Shown here: positions 1 to 8,580 of the stretch, piece after piece | How the letters are laid out: the number at the start of each line of letters is the position of its first letter | Position numbering within the stretch: position 1 is the stretch's first letter | Source of the DNA: Lysobacteraceae bacterium | GTDB lineage: Bacteria > Pseudomonadota > Gammaproteobacteria > Xanthomonadales > Xanthomonadaceae | Assembly (NCBI GenBank): GCA_016789405.1 | Contig: JAEUPQ010000015.1 | Coordinates: 62,001-126,000, forward strand | Direction of reading: 5' to 3' | DNA: 64,000 bases | The notes under the pieces: model-generated | What the model saw: the letters and a program-made list of their open reading frames with translations, nothing else | What the model was told of the DNA's origin: nothing | The model's database searches: none | Translations under genes and position numbers: made by a program

Positions 1-147
1 AGCGTCATGCACCTTACTTCGGGCGCCAAGCCATTGCTGACGCATATCGGCGCATGATGCCTTCGGCTTATGCGCCCTACGCAAGTCAAAAGCGGCGTCG
101 GAGATGGTGTGGGGGGGGGTGCCCCGTTGTCGTCCTAGTGTCGCACC

Positions 148-305
148 GTGCTCGGTGCGTCAAGGTCGAGGCGAGTTGCTGCGCAAACCTTGACGCGCCT
201 GCGCGCGATGCGATCTGGTTTCGCCAACGGCGCCCACGCCGGGCGTCGGGCAAAACGGAGTTCCGTCATGTCCCGCGCACAGCCAGTCTCCAACGTCCAA
301 CTCGT
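148..305. repeat. Dispersed intergenic repeat, copy A
   Basis: This stretch closely matches 1217-1385. Both read CGTCAAGG/CATCAAGG, then GCGCAAACC, T(T/C)GACGCG, TGCGCGCGATGCG, CGCCAACGGCGCCCAC, GGAGTTCCGTCATGTCCC and finish at CCAGTCTCCAACGTCC. The two copies are direct repeats flanking the low-GC gene at 403-1077. The bases before it (40-100) hold a REP-like palindromic segment around GCGCATGATGCC. I see no gene in 1-402. Confidence 0.75.
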
Positions 306-402
306 TGAAAGTCCCTTCGCAGTCCATTGTTCTGTGCCTGGCCAAAAGCCTCAGTACCAAGGTCAATTTGCACGGAATGGCCGTCGCGTAGTGCTCTGTG
401 AT

Positions 403-1077
403 TTAGCTGAGAATATCTAAATGAACCTTGATTGTCCTGTCCATTTCCTTCATGCATGAATCTTTAAGGACTTCAAGATCGTTCAAAAATCCTTTGATCT
501 TCATCGCGACATCTGAGTCATTCCGGGAGGTCTCGTCAATCTGCAAGTCTAAAAAGATTCTTGCAAGTATCTTCTGTATTTCTTTGAGGATACTTTGCAG
601 GGTTTCCGGGTAAGACACGACTTTGTCCGATAGTAAGTGCTGTCGGTATTCAGCGTAGAGGTCAAGCGTATTCGTCGCCTCTATCAAGACGTCATCTTCA
701 TTGAGTGAAGGTGCAATAATAGATAGACGATTAAAGGAAACAAAAACGCGTCCAAGTAATGTTCTTGTGACGGCGATGTGGTCGCGTATCTGCTGCTGCA
801 AAGGGATCGTCGATTTGTATAAATCTTCTCTGCGGTTCAATTCGCTTTGAATGTTTTCCAGCTCTTTCTTTAGGCGATATTCTTCTTTTTTTAGCTGTTC
901 GTTGAAGAGTTCTCTTTGCTTCTCCATTTTTTCAATAAGTTCAGCTTTCAAATGCTCAATATTTATCTCATGGATATGGCGTTTTTCGCGGTCTCGATTG
1001 ATGAAAATTATGTTTGTCAGTATTCCGACGAGAGTTATTCCGGCGGCAATCAATGCGGCTGATTCTTCTGGCGACAT
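403..1077 (-). CDS. Hypothetical membrane-anchored coiled-coil protein
   Basis: This 224-aa protein has no family I recognise. Residues about 5-27 form one hydrophobic segment (AALIAAGITLVGILTNIIF). A long charged Lys/Glu-rich region follows (about 30-90) with heptad character, predicted to be a coiled coil, and then a mostly helical C-terminal half. It is probably anchored in the inner membrane with the bulk in the cytoplasm. Its base composition is clearly richer in A+T than that of its neighbours, and long direct repeats (148-305 and 1217-1385) flank it, both signs of acquisition as a unit. It has no operon partner. It could be part of a defence or effector system, but nothing in the sequence shows that. 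Confidence 0.75.
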   Translation of the reverse strand: MSPEESAALIAAGITLVGILTNIIFINRDREKRHIHEINIEHLKAELIEKMEKQRELFNEQLKKEEYRLKKELENIQSELNRREDLYKSTIPLQQQIRDHIAVTRTLLGRVFVSFNRLSIIAPSLNEDDVLIEATNTLDLYAEYRQHLLSDKVVSYPETLQSILKEIQKILARIFLDLQIDETSRNDSDVAMKIKGFLNDLEVLKDSCMKEMDRTIKVHLDILS

Positions 1078-1216
1078 AACTCACCAATAGTTTTTGATGC
1101 GTGGATAGTTTTTTTCGGATGAGGTATTCGAGAAGATTTCTTCTGGTGTTACTAGGAAGGAGTTTATAGGGAAATAAAAGAGGGTTGGGATCAAATTGGT
1201 AGTGCTGCGGTGTCAT

Positions 1217-1385
1217 TGCTCGGTTCATCAAGGCCAAGGCGACGCGGACCAGTCGCCCGCACTGCGCAAACCTCGACGCGACTGCGCGCGATGCGCCTCC
1301 GAATCGCCAACGGCGCCCACGGTGGGCGTCGGGCGAAACGGAGTTCCGTCATGTCCCAAGCGCAGCCAGTCTCCAACGTCCTGCT
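1217..1385. repeat. Dispersed intergenic repeat, copy B
   Basis: Second copy of the repeat at 148-305, in the same orientation and slightly longer because of about 10 extra bases near 1240-1258. It fills most of the gene-free gap 1078-1401. The core (T/C)TGACGCG-N-CTGCGCGCGATGCG recurs in shorter form at 4163-4185. Confidence 0.75.
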
Positions 1386-1401
1386 TGTCTAAGTCACGCA
1401 G

Positions 1402-2412
1402 TCAGTTTCTCAAGCATGCACACTGCGCTGTCCGTCCCTGACCGCCACAATTGTAGTGACCGGGGGAAATCGGATACCAGAACTCGTTGATGTAGCTCAC
1501 GCCATTTGCGGCCTTGCACACCATGCCTGTACTGGTCGCGACAGCGGCGCCGCCCGCCGAATTGCATACGCTACTGCATGATTGGTTGCCGGAGGACGTG
1601 GCCCAGTAATGGCCGTAAAGGGGTGGCGGCAATTGCGGTGGATTGACGAAGTATCCGACGATGTCGGCGACAAGATGCGTCTGCGCCACGCTGTAGATGG
1701 TGAACTCGGGAACGGAAGTCCCTTGATCCAGGCGGACAATCGTGAATCCGTTGCGAATGTCGCCTGCGGCATAGTTGACTGTCGCGGTGGTCGGTCGGCC
1801 GGTGAGATACGGGTACGCTGTGATATAGCCAGCCATGTTCGGGCCGACTACGGTGAAGTTGATGGCAGCGGCAGCGAACGACCCCTTATCGCCGACACCA
1901 CAGTTACCGGCATCACCTCCCTGGGACGAGAATCTCACGGCATCGGCCAGGTCGAAATCGCGAACACCGTTGGCTGCGATCGGCCCACCTGTGATACGAG
2001 TATCGATGATCCGGCATGGCGTAACAGGCATGTAGACAAGATCGCGGTGGGGATCACCAAGCGCCTTGCCTTTCGGTGAGGTGGGCGCGATGAGCGCGTT
2101 GTTCATGGCTGCGAAACTACGTGCTTCCGCCGCCTTGCGCAGAGAGCTCAGCGGAACCCGGGCGAAAGTGGGGGCCATCGAATCGGCCCAGTGCCGTGGG
2201 TCACTGCGATAGGCCTCCTGTACATGACTGCCCCATTTGGCGACGATGCGATAAACCAGTTGCGCACGTTCGGAACGCGGCTGGTCGCTGCGATCGAAAA
2301 GCGCCGGATCGCGTGCCGACACAGGAGCGGCAATCATGAGCGCGAGCAGCGATGCTGCGGTCAAGCGTCGAGCAAACTCCGAAATTCCTCCCTGCATGAC
2401 TTCCCCCCGCAT
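1402..2412 (-). CDS. Secreted protein of unknown function
   Basis: I place the start at 2412 (MRGEVMQGG) because GGAGG sits five bases upstream. The ORF is open further upstream but without a ribosome site. The 336-aa product begins with a signal peptide (hydrophobic LTAASLLALMIAAPVSA, cleavage near ARDP). The middle holds the motif VTPCRIIDTR followed by a beta-rich segment ending LVADIVGYF, a module seen in many exported surface proteins of unknown role. The C-terminal 75 residues are Cys-rich (SCSSVCNSAGG, TAQCACL) and probably disulfide-bonded. It is likely periplasmic, outer-surface or secreted. No enzyme signature is visible and no partner gene adjoins it. Confidence 0.8.
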   Translation of the reverse strand: MRGEVMQGGISEFARRLTAASLLALMIAAPVSARDPALFDRSDQPRSERAQLVYRIVAKWGSHVQEAYRSDPRHWADSMAPTFARVPLSSLRKAAEARSFAAMNNALIAPTSPKGKALGDPHRDLVYMPVTPCRIIDTRITGGPIAANGVRDFDLADAVRFSSQGGDAGNCGVGDKGSFAAAAINFTVVGPNMAGYITAYPYLTGRPTTATVNYAAGDIRNGFTIVRLDQGTSVPEFTIYSVAQTHLVADIVGYFVNPPQLPPPLYGHYWATSSGNQSCSSVCNSAGGAAVATSTGMVCKAANGVSYINEFWYPISPGHYNCGGQGRTAQCACLRN

Positions 2413-2713
2413 ATGGACCTCCATTGGTGATTGGGTGAGGTCCGCGCATTTCATACCTGAAATCCTCGCGGACATCGCATCACAGGAACCTCGGGGATGC
2501 GTCTGCCATGGCGGCGATGGCACCTCCTTGTGCGCTAGGCTCCACGAGACAGCGTCAGTGTCGTGATGGAGCTGGTGTCAGCGTAGGCAGAAAGACCGCG
2601 CTTGGGCAAGCGCGTCGCTTCAATCATTGATAATCTCTTGAGTGCACTTGTTTTCTATATGTGCAGCGTATTGATTCGCGCTTGAATAACGAGCCGATTG
2701 CAGGGCTGCAGGA

Positions 2714-2926
2714 GTGCAAGACGAAAATGAAGTCGATTTCGCGCTTGCCCAAGTTGAAACTGCTCGTGAGGCCCCGCATGTCGAAGCCCACCGGTTCGTC
2801 GCCCTGTGCCACGCCAGCGGCGTCAGCCCCCAGTCCACCCTGCGCGGCCTCGCCGCCATGCTATGCGGCCTGCGCTACGACGAAGACAACTGCCTCTGGT
2901 CACTCGATGCCCCCGTGTCCCGCTGA
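2714..2926 (+). CDS. Small conserved hypothetical protein, copy 1
   Basis: This 70-aa ORF starts at GTG 2714. Its C-terminal half (FVALCHASGVSPQSTLRGLA, then AAMLCGLRYDEDN) is nearly identical to the ORF at 5290-5541. The N-terminal part differs between the copies. The similarity continues past the stop codon (GTTCGCGGGCCCAT in both), so a DNA segment, not only a protein motif, was duplicated. The pattern resembles short helical proteins found next to small unknown genes in Xanthomonadaceae, but I cannot name a function. It may be a functional small protein or the remnant of a larger one. Confidence 0.5.
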   Translation: MQDENEVDFALAQVETAREAPHVEAHRFVALCHASGVSPQSTLRGLAAMLCGLRYDEDNCLWSLDAPVSR

Positions 2927-3018
2927 TCTATGCGGTGTGCCCGTTCGCGGGCCCATCCACCCGTCACCCTTGCCGTCGTCCAGGCGAAAGCCGGGATCAA
3001 GCTTCCAAAGCCTTCAAT

Positions 3019-3117
3019 GACGCGCCCGGGCAAGCGAAGCGCACCCGGGTCGAACGAAGGATATTCCGGGTGGGTGCTTCGCGCTTATCCGGGCTGCCAG
3101 ACTTTGACGCGAATTTC
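3019..3117. repeat. REP-like repeat, copy C
   Basis: An inverted-repeat unit built from CCCGGGCAAGCGAAGCGCAC and its rough complement GCTTCGCGCTTATCCGGGC, followed by GCTGCCAGACTTTGACGCG. The same unit occurs at 4078-4186. The two copies flank the gene at 3258-4037 in direct orientation. It fills the otherwise gene-free gap 2927-3257. Confidence 0.7.
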
Positions 3118-3257
3118 AATGCGCCGCTGACGGCGCAAGAAACACGGCACTGGCGTTCATGTCTTCATTGCCCGAGTGCGAGGATAGAATGCGATCGCGG
3201 CTGGTTCTTCGGCGAAGGTAGCTGCACAATGTCCGATCAGGATAAAGGAGGAGCAGT

Positions 3258-4037
3258 GTGGGGTACGGACCTGGGGTGATTGAATCCCTGGCTGCTCTGT
3301 TGTTCAAGACGGCTTTGATTTATGCGGTTTTGATCGTTCTCTCGATCTATTTGACGAGGCTGGTTGAGTCGCGCTTGCTCAGGGCGCTGATCTGGGTTGT
3401 ATTGATGTGTTCGCCAGTCGTCGTGACGGTTCAGAAGTGGAATGTTGATGCGCAAGTGCGTGCAGCCGAAAGGGAGGCGCCCAGAAGGGATCCGTCCGGT
3501 GCTCTGGTCACGGACGTGTTGTGTGGAATCGCCAGCCATGCCGAAGTCGGCGGTGAGACGATTGTGCCCCCGGCTGATGCCTGGTTTGAAGATCATCGCA
3601 AAGGGGTTGTCACAACCAGTGCGTTCGTTCTTCGGGAACACGGATTGCGCAATTACATCCTTCCAATTGTTTCGAAGGAGTCTCCGTTCGGTCGAGTATT
3701 CGTTCGAGTTCCATCGAAAGGCACAACATCATCACACTCGACGTTTGTGATCGACAAGTCGGCAGCGGGCCCTTTTCAGAGCGGTGTCGTTTTCAAGGAG
3801 TATTCCGGAGAAGAGCCATCCAGGCAATTTGTATTCCGGTTGGAGGGGGATGGCGCACAAGGGCCAGCGGAATTCGTCCTGGAAAGAGATGGAAACGCTG
3901 TCGCCAGGTACAAGGTCCAGATTCAAAGACACAATCGCCATGTGTCGGGGCGTTGCGGGGATCATGGCGCCATGATGAAGGCCATGATCGATCAGTCCTT
4001 GTCCGCCGAAAGCCTGGACGACTTTCCGGACGAATAG
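3258..4037 (+). CDS. Hypothetical membrane protein
   Basis: The GTG start at 3258 is chosen because AAAGGAGG lies six bases upstream. The product is 259 aa. Two hydrophobic segments (about residues 9-32 and 40-57) make it an inner-membrane protein, followed by a soluble domain of about 200 residues rich in beta-strand patterns and Gly/Ser (for example VFRLEGDGAQGPAEFVLERD). I recognise no family. It stands alone between two direct copies of a REP-like repeat (3019-3117 and 4078-4186), which suggests it moved or was duplicated as a repeat-bounded unit. Confidence 0.75.
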   Translation: MGYGPGVIESLAALLFKTALIYAVLIVLSIYLTRLVESRLLRALIWVVLMCSPVVVTVQKWNVDAQVRAAEREAPRRDPSGALVTDVLCGIASHAEVGGETIVPPADAWFEDHRKGVVTTSAFVLREHGLRNYILPIVSKESPFGRVFVRVPSKGTTSSHSTFVIDKSAAGPFQSGVVFKEYSGEEPSRQFVFRLEGDGAQGPAEFVLERDGNAVARYKVQIQRHNRHVSGRCGDHGAMMKAMIDQSLSAESLDDFPDE

Positions 4038-4077
4038 ACAATGCAGAAACCGCAAGTCCGGTGGATTCCCTGTAGTT

Positions 4078-4186
4078 GCGTAGCCCGGGCAAGCGAAGCG
4101 CACCGGTGACGAACAAGGCGGACTCCCGGGTGCGCGCTCGCGCATACCCGGGCTGCCAAGCCTTGACGCGTCTGCGTGCGATGCCG
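4078..4186. repeat. REP-like repeat, copy D
   Basis: Same unit and orientation as 3019-3117: CCCGGGCAAGCGAAGCGCAC, then a complementary arm ending ACCCGGGCTGCCAAGCCTTGACGCG. It extends into CTGCGTGCGATGCC, which links this family to the repeats at 148-305 and 1217-1385. It ends inside the 3' end of the convergent gene at 4188-5000. Confidence 0.7.
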
Positions 4187-4187
4187 A

Positions 4188-5000
4188 TCAGGCTTTGCTC
4201 TGGAACCGCACCTGCAAGCCTGTCAATGAGGGGCCTGGTGGGGCGTCACCGCGTTGGCTTGCGGTCAGGCGGACCGGTGTCGCCAGTGCCGGCAGGGGCT
4301 CTGGCCTGGCCGCCGCCGCCACTGGCGGCAAGGGGCCGGCGCCCGCGCCTGACGAGCTCGCAGCTGCGGCGATCGGGGGAAGCGGCGCTGCAGCGAGTTG
4401 TTCTGCGCGAGCCTTGTAGCGTGGCATGACGTAAGTATTCGCCGGTGCGCCGGTGAAGGGTGTCAAGGTTGCTGTACGTCGATCGGCGTTCTTCGTCGGC
4501 AGGATCGGTGCCGACAATCGCCCGTCTTCGCCGATATCGTGGCGATGTCGCGTGGGATAGACGCCTGCTGACAGGCCATCGGGCATCGCATCGTGCGCCG
4601 CCGGTCGCACATCCGTCACATGCGGAACGTGCGCGGGACTGGCCCGTCGCGTGATGTGCGGAAAGGGCGCCTGCACGCCGGTGAGCGAAGTCGGATGGTA
4701 GAAGCGGTCTTCACCCTCCCGATTGAATGTGTGCATCGCCATGTCGCCGACGAGCGCGCGCCCGGTGGGCGCTGCAGGCCCGCGAACGGCTTGCACCGCG
4801 GCGTGCATGCTCCTGGACACGAGTGACAAGGCGGCGCCATCGTCCATCGACAGGAAGCTCGCGAGATGCCCACCCGCTTGACCTCCCAATACGGATGCGA
4901 GGTTCGGGCCAGGCGCACGAGCGGGAGCCGCCGGCCCCGCTGGCGTGGAGGAAGCGGCACCGCCGCCATCGCCGGTTTTTGCTCTTTTGGATGCGGACAT
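4188..5000 (-). CDS. F-box-like protein, candidate effector
   Basis: This 270-aa protein has an unstructured Ala/Pro/Ser-rich N-terminus (residues 1-32). A helical segment at about 33-70 then reads HLASFLSMDDGAALSLVSRS, which follows the F-box pattern (L-x-x-F/I-L, acidic pair, L-x-L-V-S-R). The rest is low-complexity, Pro/Ala-rich and without enzyme motifs. F-boxes recruit Skp1 in eukaryotes, and bacterial examples are mostly secreted effectors (known of families such as GALA in Ralstonia). No secretion system is encoded in this window, so an effector role is inference. No strong ribosome site precedes the ATG at 5000. A random helical match in an Ala-rich protein is the alternative. Confidence 0.6.
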   Translation of the reverse strand: MSASKRAKTGDGGGAASSTPAGPAAPARAPGPNLASVLGGQAGGHLASFLSMDDGAALSLVSRSMHAAVQAVRGPAAPTGRALVGDMAMHTFNREGEDRFYHPTSLTGVQAPFPHITRRASPAHVPHVTDVRPAAHDAMPDGLSAGVYPTRHRHDIGEDGRLSAPILPTKNADRRTATLTPFTGAPANTYVMPRYKARAEQLAAAPLPPIAAAASSSGAGAGPLPPVAAAARPEPLPALATPVRLTASQRGDAPPGPSLTGLQVRFQSKA

Positions 5001-5289
5001 GGGGCTCGAATCGAAGGAGGGATTGTGCTGGCGATGCCTGACCGGCTGCGGATGAAGAGCTGGTGAGCAGTCGACCGCATCGCGGTGTGCATCGGTGCAT
5101 CAAGTTCCATGCCAAACGCGGGATCTTGTCGAAAACCCTGCGTTTGCAGGCTGCGTGCAGGATGCGCAGGGCGATGCGGAGATCTGCTGGGCCAGTTCGG
5201 ACCCGTTGGACTGGTGCGAATGCGCCAACGCCTGCCTGCCTTTATGCATCAGTGCGAAGCGAAGTCTCGTGCAAACAAGGCCTTGCCTG

Positions 5290-5541
5290 ATGCGGGACGA
5301 GCGCATCCATGGAGGTGGAAAATCACCCGGCTGGGTGGAACTCGCCCCGTCCGCCCACGATGCGGGGGTTCTACTCGCCTCCGACGTCGAAGTCCCGCCC
5401 CAGTTCATCGCCCTGTGCCAGACCAGCGGCGTCAGCCCCCAATCCACCCTGCGCGGCATGGCCGCCATGCTCTGCTGCCTGCGCTACGACGAAGACAACC
5501 GCCTCCTGCCGCTGGAGGCCGCCGAACCATCTGGTCGCTGA
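5290..5541 (+). CDS. Small conserved hypothetical protein, copy 2
   Basis: An 83-aa ORF from ATG 5290. The frame is open back to 5095, but the upstream part looks non-coding. Its C-terminal half (FIALCQTSGVSPQSTLRGMA, then AAMLCCLRYDEDN) matches the ORF at 2714-2926. The N-terminal half is different (WVELAPSAHDAGVLLASDVE). Sequence similarity to copy 1 continues beyond the stop as GTTCGCGGGCCCATTC. The two copies bracket the genes at 3258-5000. Function is unknown. Confidence 0.5.
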   Translation: MRDERIHGGGKSPGWVELAPSAHDAGVLLASDVEVPPQFIALCQTSGVSPQSTLRGMAAMLCCLRYDEDNRLLPLEAAEPSGR

Positions 5542-5700
5542 TCCGCGTGATGGGCCAGTTCGCGGGCCCATTCTCGGGCAGGGTTTGGTATGTTGCACCT
5601 ATTGCGAGAGGGCAGGGCAGAACCTACAGGCCGTTACGCGGCGTGATGCGAAGCATCTGCTGTCTGCTTGAACGGCAATCCATTGATTGGAAACCTATCG

Positions 5701-6177
5701 ATGTCATTCATGGAAAGACCGCTGCACTTCTTTGTGCGGCCCTTCGAGCCACATGGCAGGGTGCTTCGAGTAAACGAGGAAATGTGCGAGGAATCGACGA
5801 TCAGCAAGGAGGAAATCCTGGCTTTTCTGCATGCCATCGAATCCGGGGACGTCGTGCTGACAGCACGAGTCGAGCCGCAGTTCGTCTATGCCGGTATCGT
5901 TTTGTACGATGCAAGTAACGGTTGGCAGATCGCAGTCTTCAACGACGCCAATGCGTGGGACTATATCGAGTGGATCGTCGCGGCAGATGGCAGGCGGCTC
6001 GACTTCGAGGGCATCTCGGAAGAGGATGGCGCGCCTGTGAGCTACACGCCTTCGGATGAGGTCGCCTGGCGTCGGTATGGCATTCCGGGTTATCTGCAGA
6101 ATCGCTGCACAAGATGCAGTACGAGCATTGACGCGCAACCAGGCGGGATCTACCTGTGCGCGCAGTGTGCGCAGTGA
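5701..6177 (+). CDS. DUF7693-like protein with C-terminal zinc ribbon
   Basis: Start at ATG 5701 (MSFMERPLH), with GGAAA about ten bases upstream. A TTG at 5668 is possible but has no ribosome site. The product is 158 aa. Residues about 70-115 (GWQIAVFNDANAWDYIEWIV, then DGRRLDF) match the pattern of small DUF7693-type proteins (W-x-[IL]-x-x-[FY]-N-D, D-Y, D-G-R). The C-terminus adds a zinc-ribbon-like pair, CTRCS and CAQCAQ. It is likely cytoplasmic. The family has no firm function, and I assign it from memory of the pattern only. Confidence 0.6.
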   Translation: MSFMERPLHFFVRPFEPHGRVLRVNEEMCEESTISKEEILAFLHAIESGDVVLTARVEPQFVYAGIVLYDASNGWQIAVFNDANAWDYIEWIVAADGRRLDFEGISEEDGAPVSYTPSDEVAWRRYGIPGYLQNRCTRCSTSIDAQPGGIYLCAQCAQ

Positions 6178-6283
6178 TCATCAATGTCGCTGGTCATCCG
6201 GCGAATCCAGGTTCCGCCAAGGCCCTGTCTGCAGCGTGCTCCTCTTGGAACAGACTGACGGTCAGTCGGCGTCGGGCGAATGT

Positions 6284-6601
6284 ATGGATACGGAAGTGAT
6301 GAAGCTCGCGGAATTCATGGCCCATCATCCCGAAACCATTGCGCGGCTGGAAGCACTCGGTTATCTGGCGGCGCCCGCAGACATTGCACGCGGCACCCGC
6401 GCCTATGACCTCGGGCGCGCGGTGACCATCGCCCGGGTCGCGTTGTCTCGGTATCTCTCACTCGATAGCACTGCTTTTCGGTGTTCTCCTGCTGGTCGGA
6501 ATGCTGGTGCCGAGGGTGTTCTCGTCCAAGGACCAGCGGCAGGATTGCGAGGCGGTGTCGATTCAGGTCGCCGTGCCTGCAAGGCCTGCGTGAATTCGTA
6601 A
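6284..6601 (+). pseudogene. Probable frameshifted small membrane protein
   Basis: From ATG 6284 the frame reads MDTEVMKLAEFMAHHPETIA and stays protein-like to about residue 58 (near 6455). After that this frame becomes Arg/Gly/Ala-rich and unconvincing, while the frame shifted by one base gives a strong hydrophobic segment (SIALLFGVLLLVGMLVPRVF) that ends at a TGA at 6590-6592. The shifted frame has no start of its own because a stop lies at 6423. The simplest reading is one gene with an N-terminal soluble part and a C-terminal membrane anchor, broken by a one-base indel near 6450. A sequencing error would look the same. Confidence 0.4.
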
Positions 6602-6892
6602 TGCAGATGAATTTCCATGCAGGGTGATTGCCGGGCCCGCCGAGCGGACGAAACGGCGAGCCGATCAGGTATGCGAAGTGCGCCGGGTCTGATGGGTGGT
6701 TGTTCCCGGAGGCACGCTTCGCGCCTGGCCAGTTCACGCGGACCTTGACGCGCATTGACATGGACCATGGTGATGCTGATAAGCGTGTGGAACAGGGGGC
6801 TCGGCGTTTTCAGGAACATCTGAACTGCACATGCCCATGGATCGTCATGCGCGGTCTTTCATATGCATTGTCGTGGGATGATGATTCAGTGA

Positions 6893-7093
6893 TCAGATTC
6901 GCGCGACCACGCAGTACATGACCGCCAGGTCTTCTTCGCGGCCGTAGCCACTGGTGGGGTCTGCGAGGTCCTCGAAGGTCACGATGCGCCGATAGCCAGA
7001 CGATTCGATCCTGTAAGCCTGATTCAGCAGATCAAGCTTGGCCAGGGCCTCGCTCCGCGTTGCGGCGACGATGATGCGGATTTCGTCATTCAT
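6893..7093 (-). CDS. Small hypothetical protein
   Basis: A 66-aa protein starting at ATG 7093, with CAGGA about eight bases upstream. It reads MNDEIRIIVAATRSEALAKL and continues with Tyr-rich beta/alpha segments (SGYRRIVTFEDLAD, GREEDLAVMYCVV), as in small swapped-domain or ferredoxin-like folds. It lies 23 bases downstream of the large lipoprotein gene on the same strand, so the two are probably co-transcribed. No family is recognised. Confidence 0.6.
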   Translation of the reverse strand: MNDEIRIIVAATRSEALAKLDLLNQAYRIESSGYRRIVTFEDLADPTSGYGREEDLAVMYCVVARI

Positions 7094-7116
7094 GGTTCGA
7101 TATCCTGAATTGATGT

Positions 7117-8580
7117 TCAAGGTGAAGGCGGCAGCGTGTCTGCGACAGCGCGCAAGGCGCTTTTCTGGTTGGCGCGCAGCGATGTGAACGTACGGGCGAA
7201 TGCATCGAGATCGCTTGCCGAAACAAGTGCCTTCATTTCGGAAGGCAGCAGATTGGCTTTCGCACTCTTGTTCATTGCCTGGAGCAAGGCTGCGTCGACG
7301 CGACCGGATTTCTGGACTCGATTCCACACGGCTTGCGCATCGGGGAGAGAGTCGCGAAGCATCCTTGCTTCAACCGCGCTGCGCTCCTGCTGGAGTTCGA
7401 TCGCCCTGAGTCTATCTTCCTCTGCCAGTCGTTCCGCCTGGGCCTTCTCTCGGGAAACGATTGCGTTCAGATATTCCAGGCACGACTTCGAAAATGCATC
7501 GGCATCGGCGATCTGGGCATCGACAGACCGGCCTGTGCTGTCGGCAAGGGCCTTGGCTGAGGAGAGGGCGTTTTGCTCTTCGGCGAAGTTGCGAAACAGC
7601 ACGACGCATGTCATTCCCATCTCGTTGAAATCGTTGCTCGCCTTGACGATGTCCTTGACAGCATTCGCCAGAGCGATCTGTGCCTGTTGCGATTCTGTCT
7701 TGAGATCCTTCACTTGCCCGCTTGCCTCGGTGGACAAGGTGCCGGTGCGGTCGGCGAGCTTCTTCTGCTCGGCGTAGTGGTCGGCCGCCTCCCTGGCCTT
7801 GGTTTCGGCTTCATTTGCCTCAAGACAGCGCTTCTGCTTGTCGGGAATCTTCGGCTTGTCGTCGTCCGACGCATCCGCATAGGGATCCTTCCCGCTTTGG
7901 CAAGCGCCCGCCGGAGCGTGTTCGTTGGCGGCCTTCCGTGCGTCCGTAGCGGCCTTGGCGAGCGACTGCTTGGTGTCGTAGGCAGTTTGCAGGGATTTCA
8001 TCGCCTGTTCGCCGCCGCCGGACGAAGATGCGCTTGCCGAGGTTGCCAGTGCGATCGATTGCGTGCGTGCTGCACCGGTCAACTGCTCGATTGCAAGGAC
8101 ATGCACGATCGCGCGCTGGTCGCGTGCGGCCTGGATAATCAATTCGGACTTCGTGATCGCGCCGCTGAGATAGCGCTCGCAATTGCGATACATCATCTCG
8201 CGCAGTACGTTCAATGTCTGCGTTCTGCCGATTGTCGCCGCGTTCTCACTGAAGGCCTGCTGCAGTTCCGCGCTGAGGTCGTTTCGCGTCTTTTCCCGTC
8301 CGATCACGGCGCTCAATCCCAAGCTGCTGGAAATGGCGCTGAAGACATCGGGTGAGGGTTCGGCACAGAAACGCAGGATGCCGCCCTCGTCGCCGTTTGA
8401 CGGGGATGTCAGCAATGCGCGCTGCTTGGCATCGATGAAGATCGCATTCGCGCGCTTTCCCGGGACGCGGTCTGCATTGTGATATGTCGTGAATGATGCG
8501 CAGCCCACGCAGGAAATTGCGATCAGCATGCATGCCATCGTCGTTGAAATGCGACGGAGTGTCGTCGACACGGTGTTCAT
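7117..8580 (-). CDS. Large putative lipoprotein with coiled-coil segments
   Basis: This 487-aa protein begins with a signal peptide ending in CVGC (residues about 22-27), a slightly unusual lipobox, so lipid attachment is likely but not certain. Long helical stretches rich in Ala, Glu, Lys and Gln fill about 190-440 and should form coiled coils. Asp/Lys-rich linkers with two Cys lie around 225-255. A periplasmic or outer-membrane location is expected. It is followed closely by the 66-aa gene at 6893. I know no family for it; it could be a structural or secretion-related lipoprotein. The gap 8581-8989 upstream shows no gene. Confidence 0.75.
   Translation of the reverse strand: MNTVSTTLRRISTTMACMLIAISCVGCASFTTYHNADRVPGKRANAIFIDAKQRALLTSPSNGDEGGILRFCAEPSPDVFSAISSSLGLSAVIGREKTRNDLSAELQQAFSENAATIGRTQTLNVLREMMYRNCERYLSGAITKSELIIQAARDQRAIVHVLAIEQLTGAARTQSIALATSASASSSGGGEQAMKSLQTAYDTKQSLAKAATDARKAANEHAPAGACQSGKDPYADASDDDKPKIPDKQKRCLEANEAETKAREAADHYAEQKKLADRTGTLSTEASGQVKDLKTESQQAQIALANAVKDIVKASNDFNEMGMTCVVLFRNFAEEQNALSSAKALADSTGRSVDAQIADADAFSKSCLEYLNAIVSREKAQAERLAEEDRLRAIELQQERSAVEARMLRDSLPDAQAVWNRVQKSGRVDAALLQAMNKSAKANLLPSEMKALVSASDLDAFARTFTSLRANQKSALRAVADTLPPSP

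Noticed and set aside
148-1385. Integron attC sites as the explanation for the repeats around 403-1077
   Set aside because: I could not find the paired RYYYAAC and GTTRRRY ends, genes in the region point both ways, and there is no integron integrase in the window.
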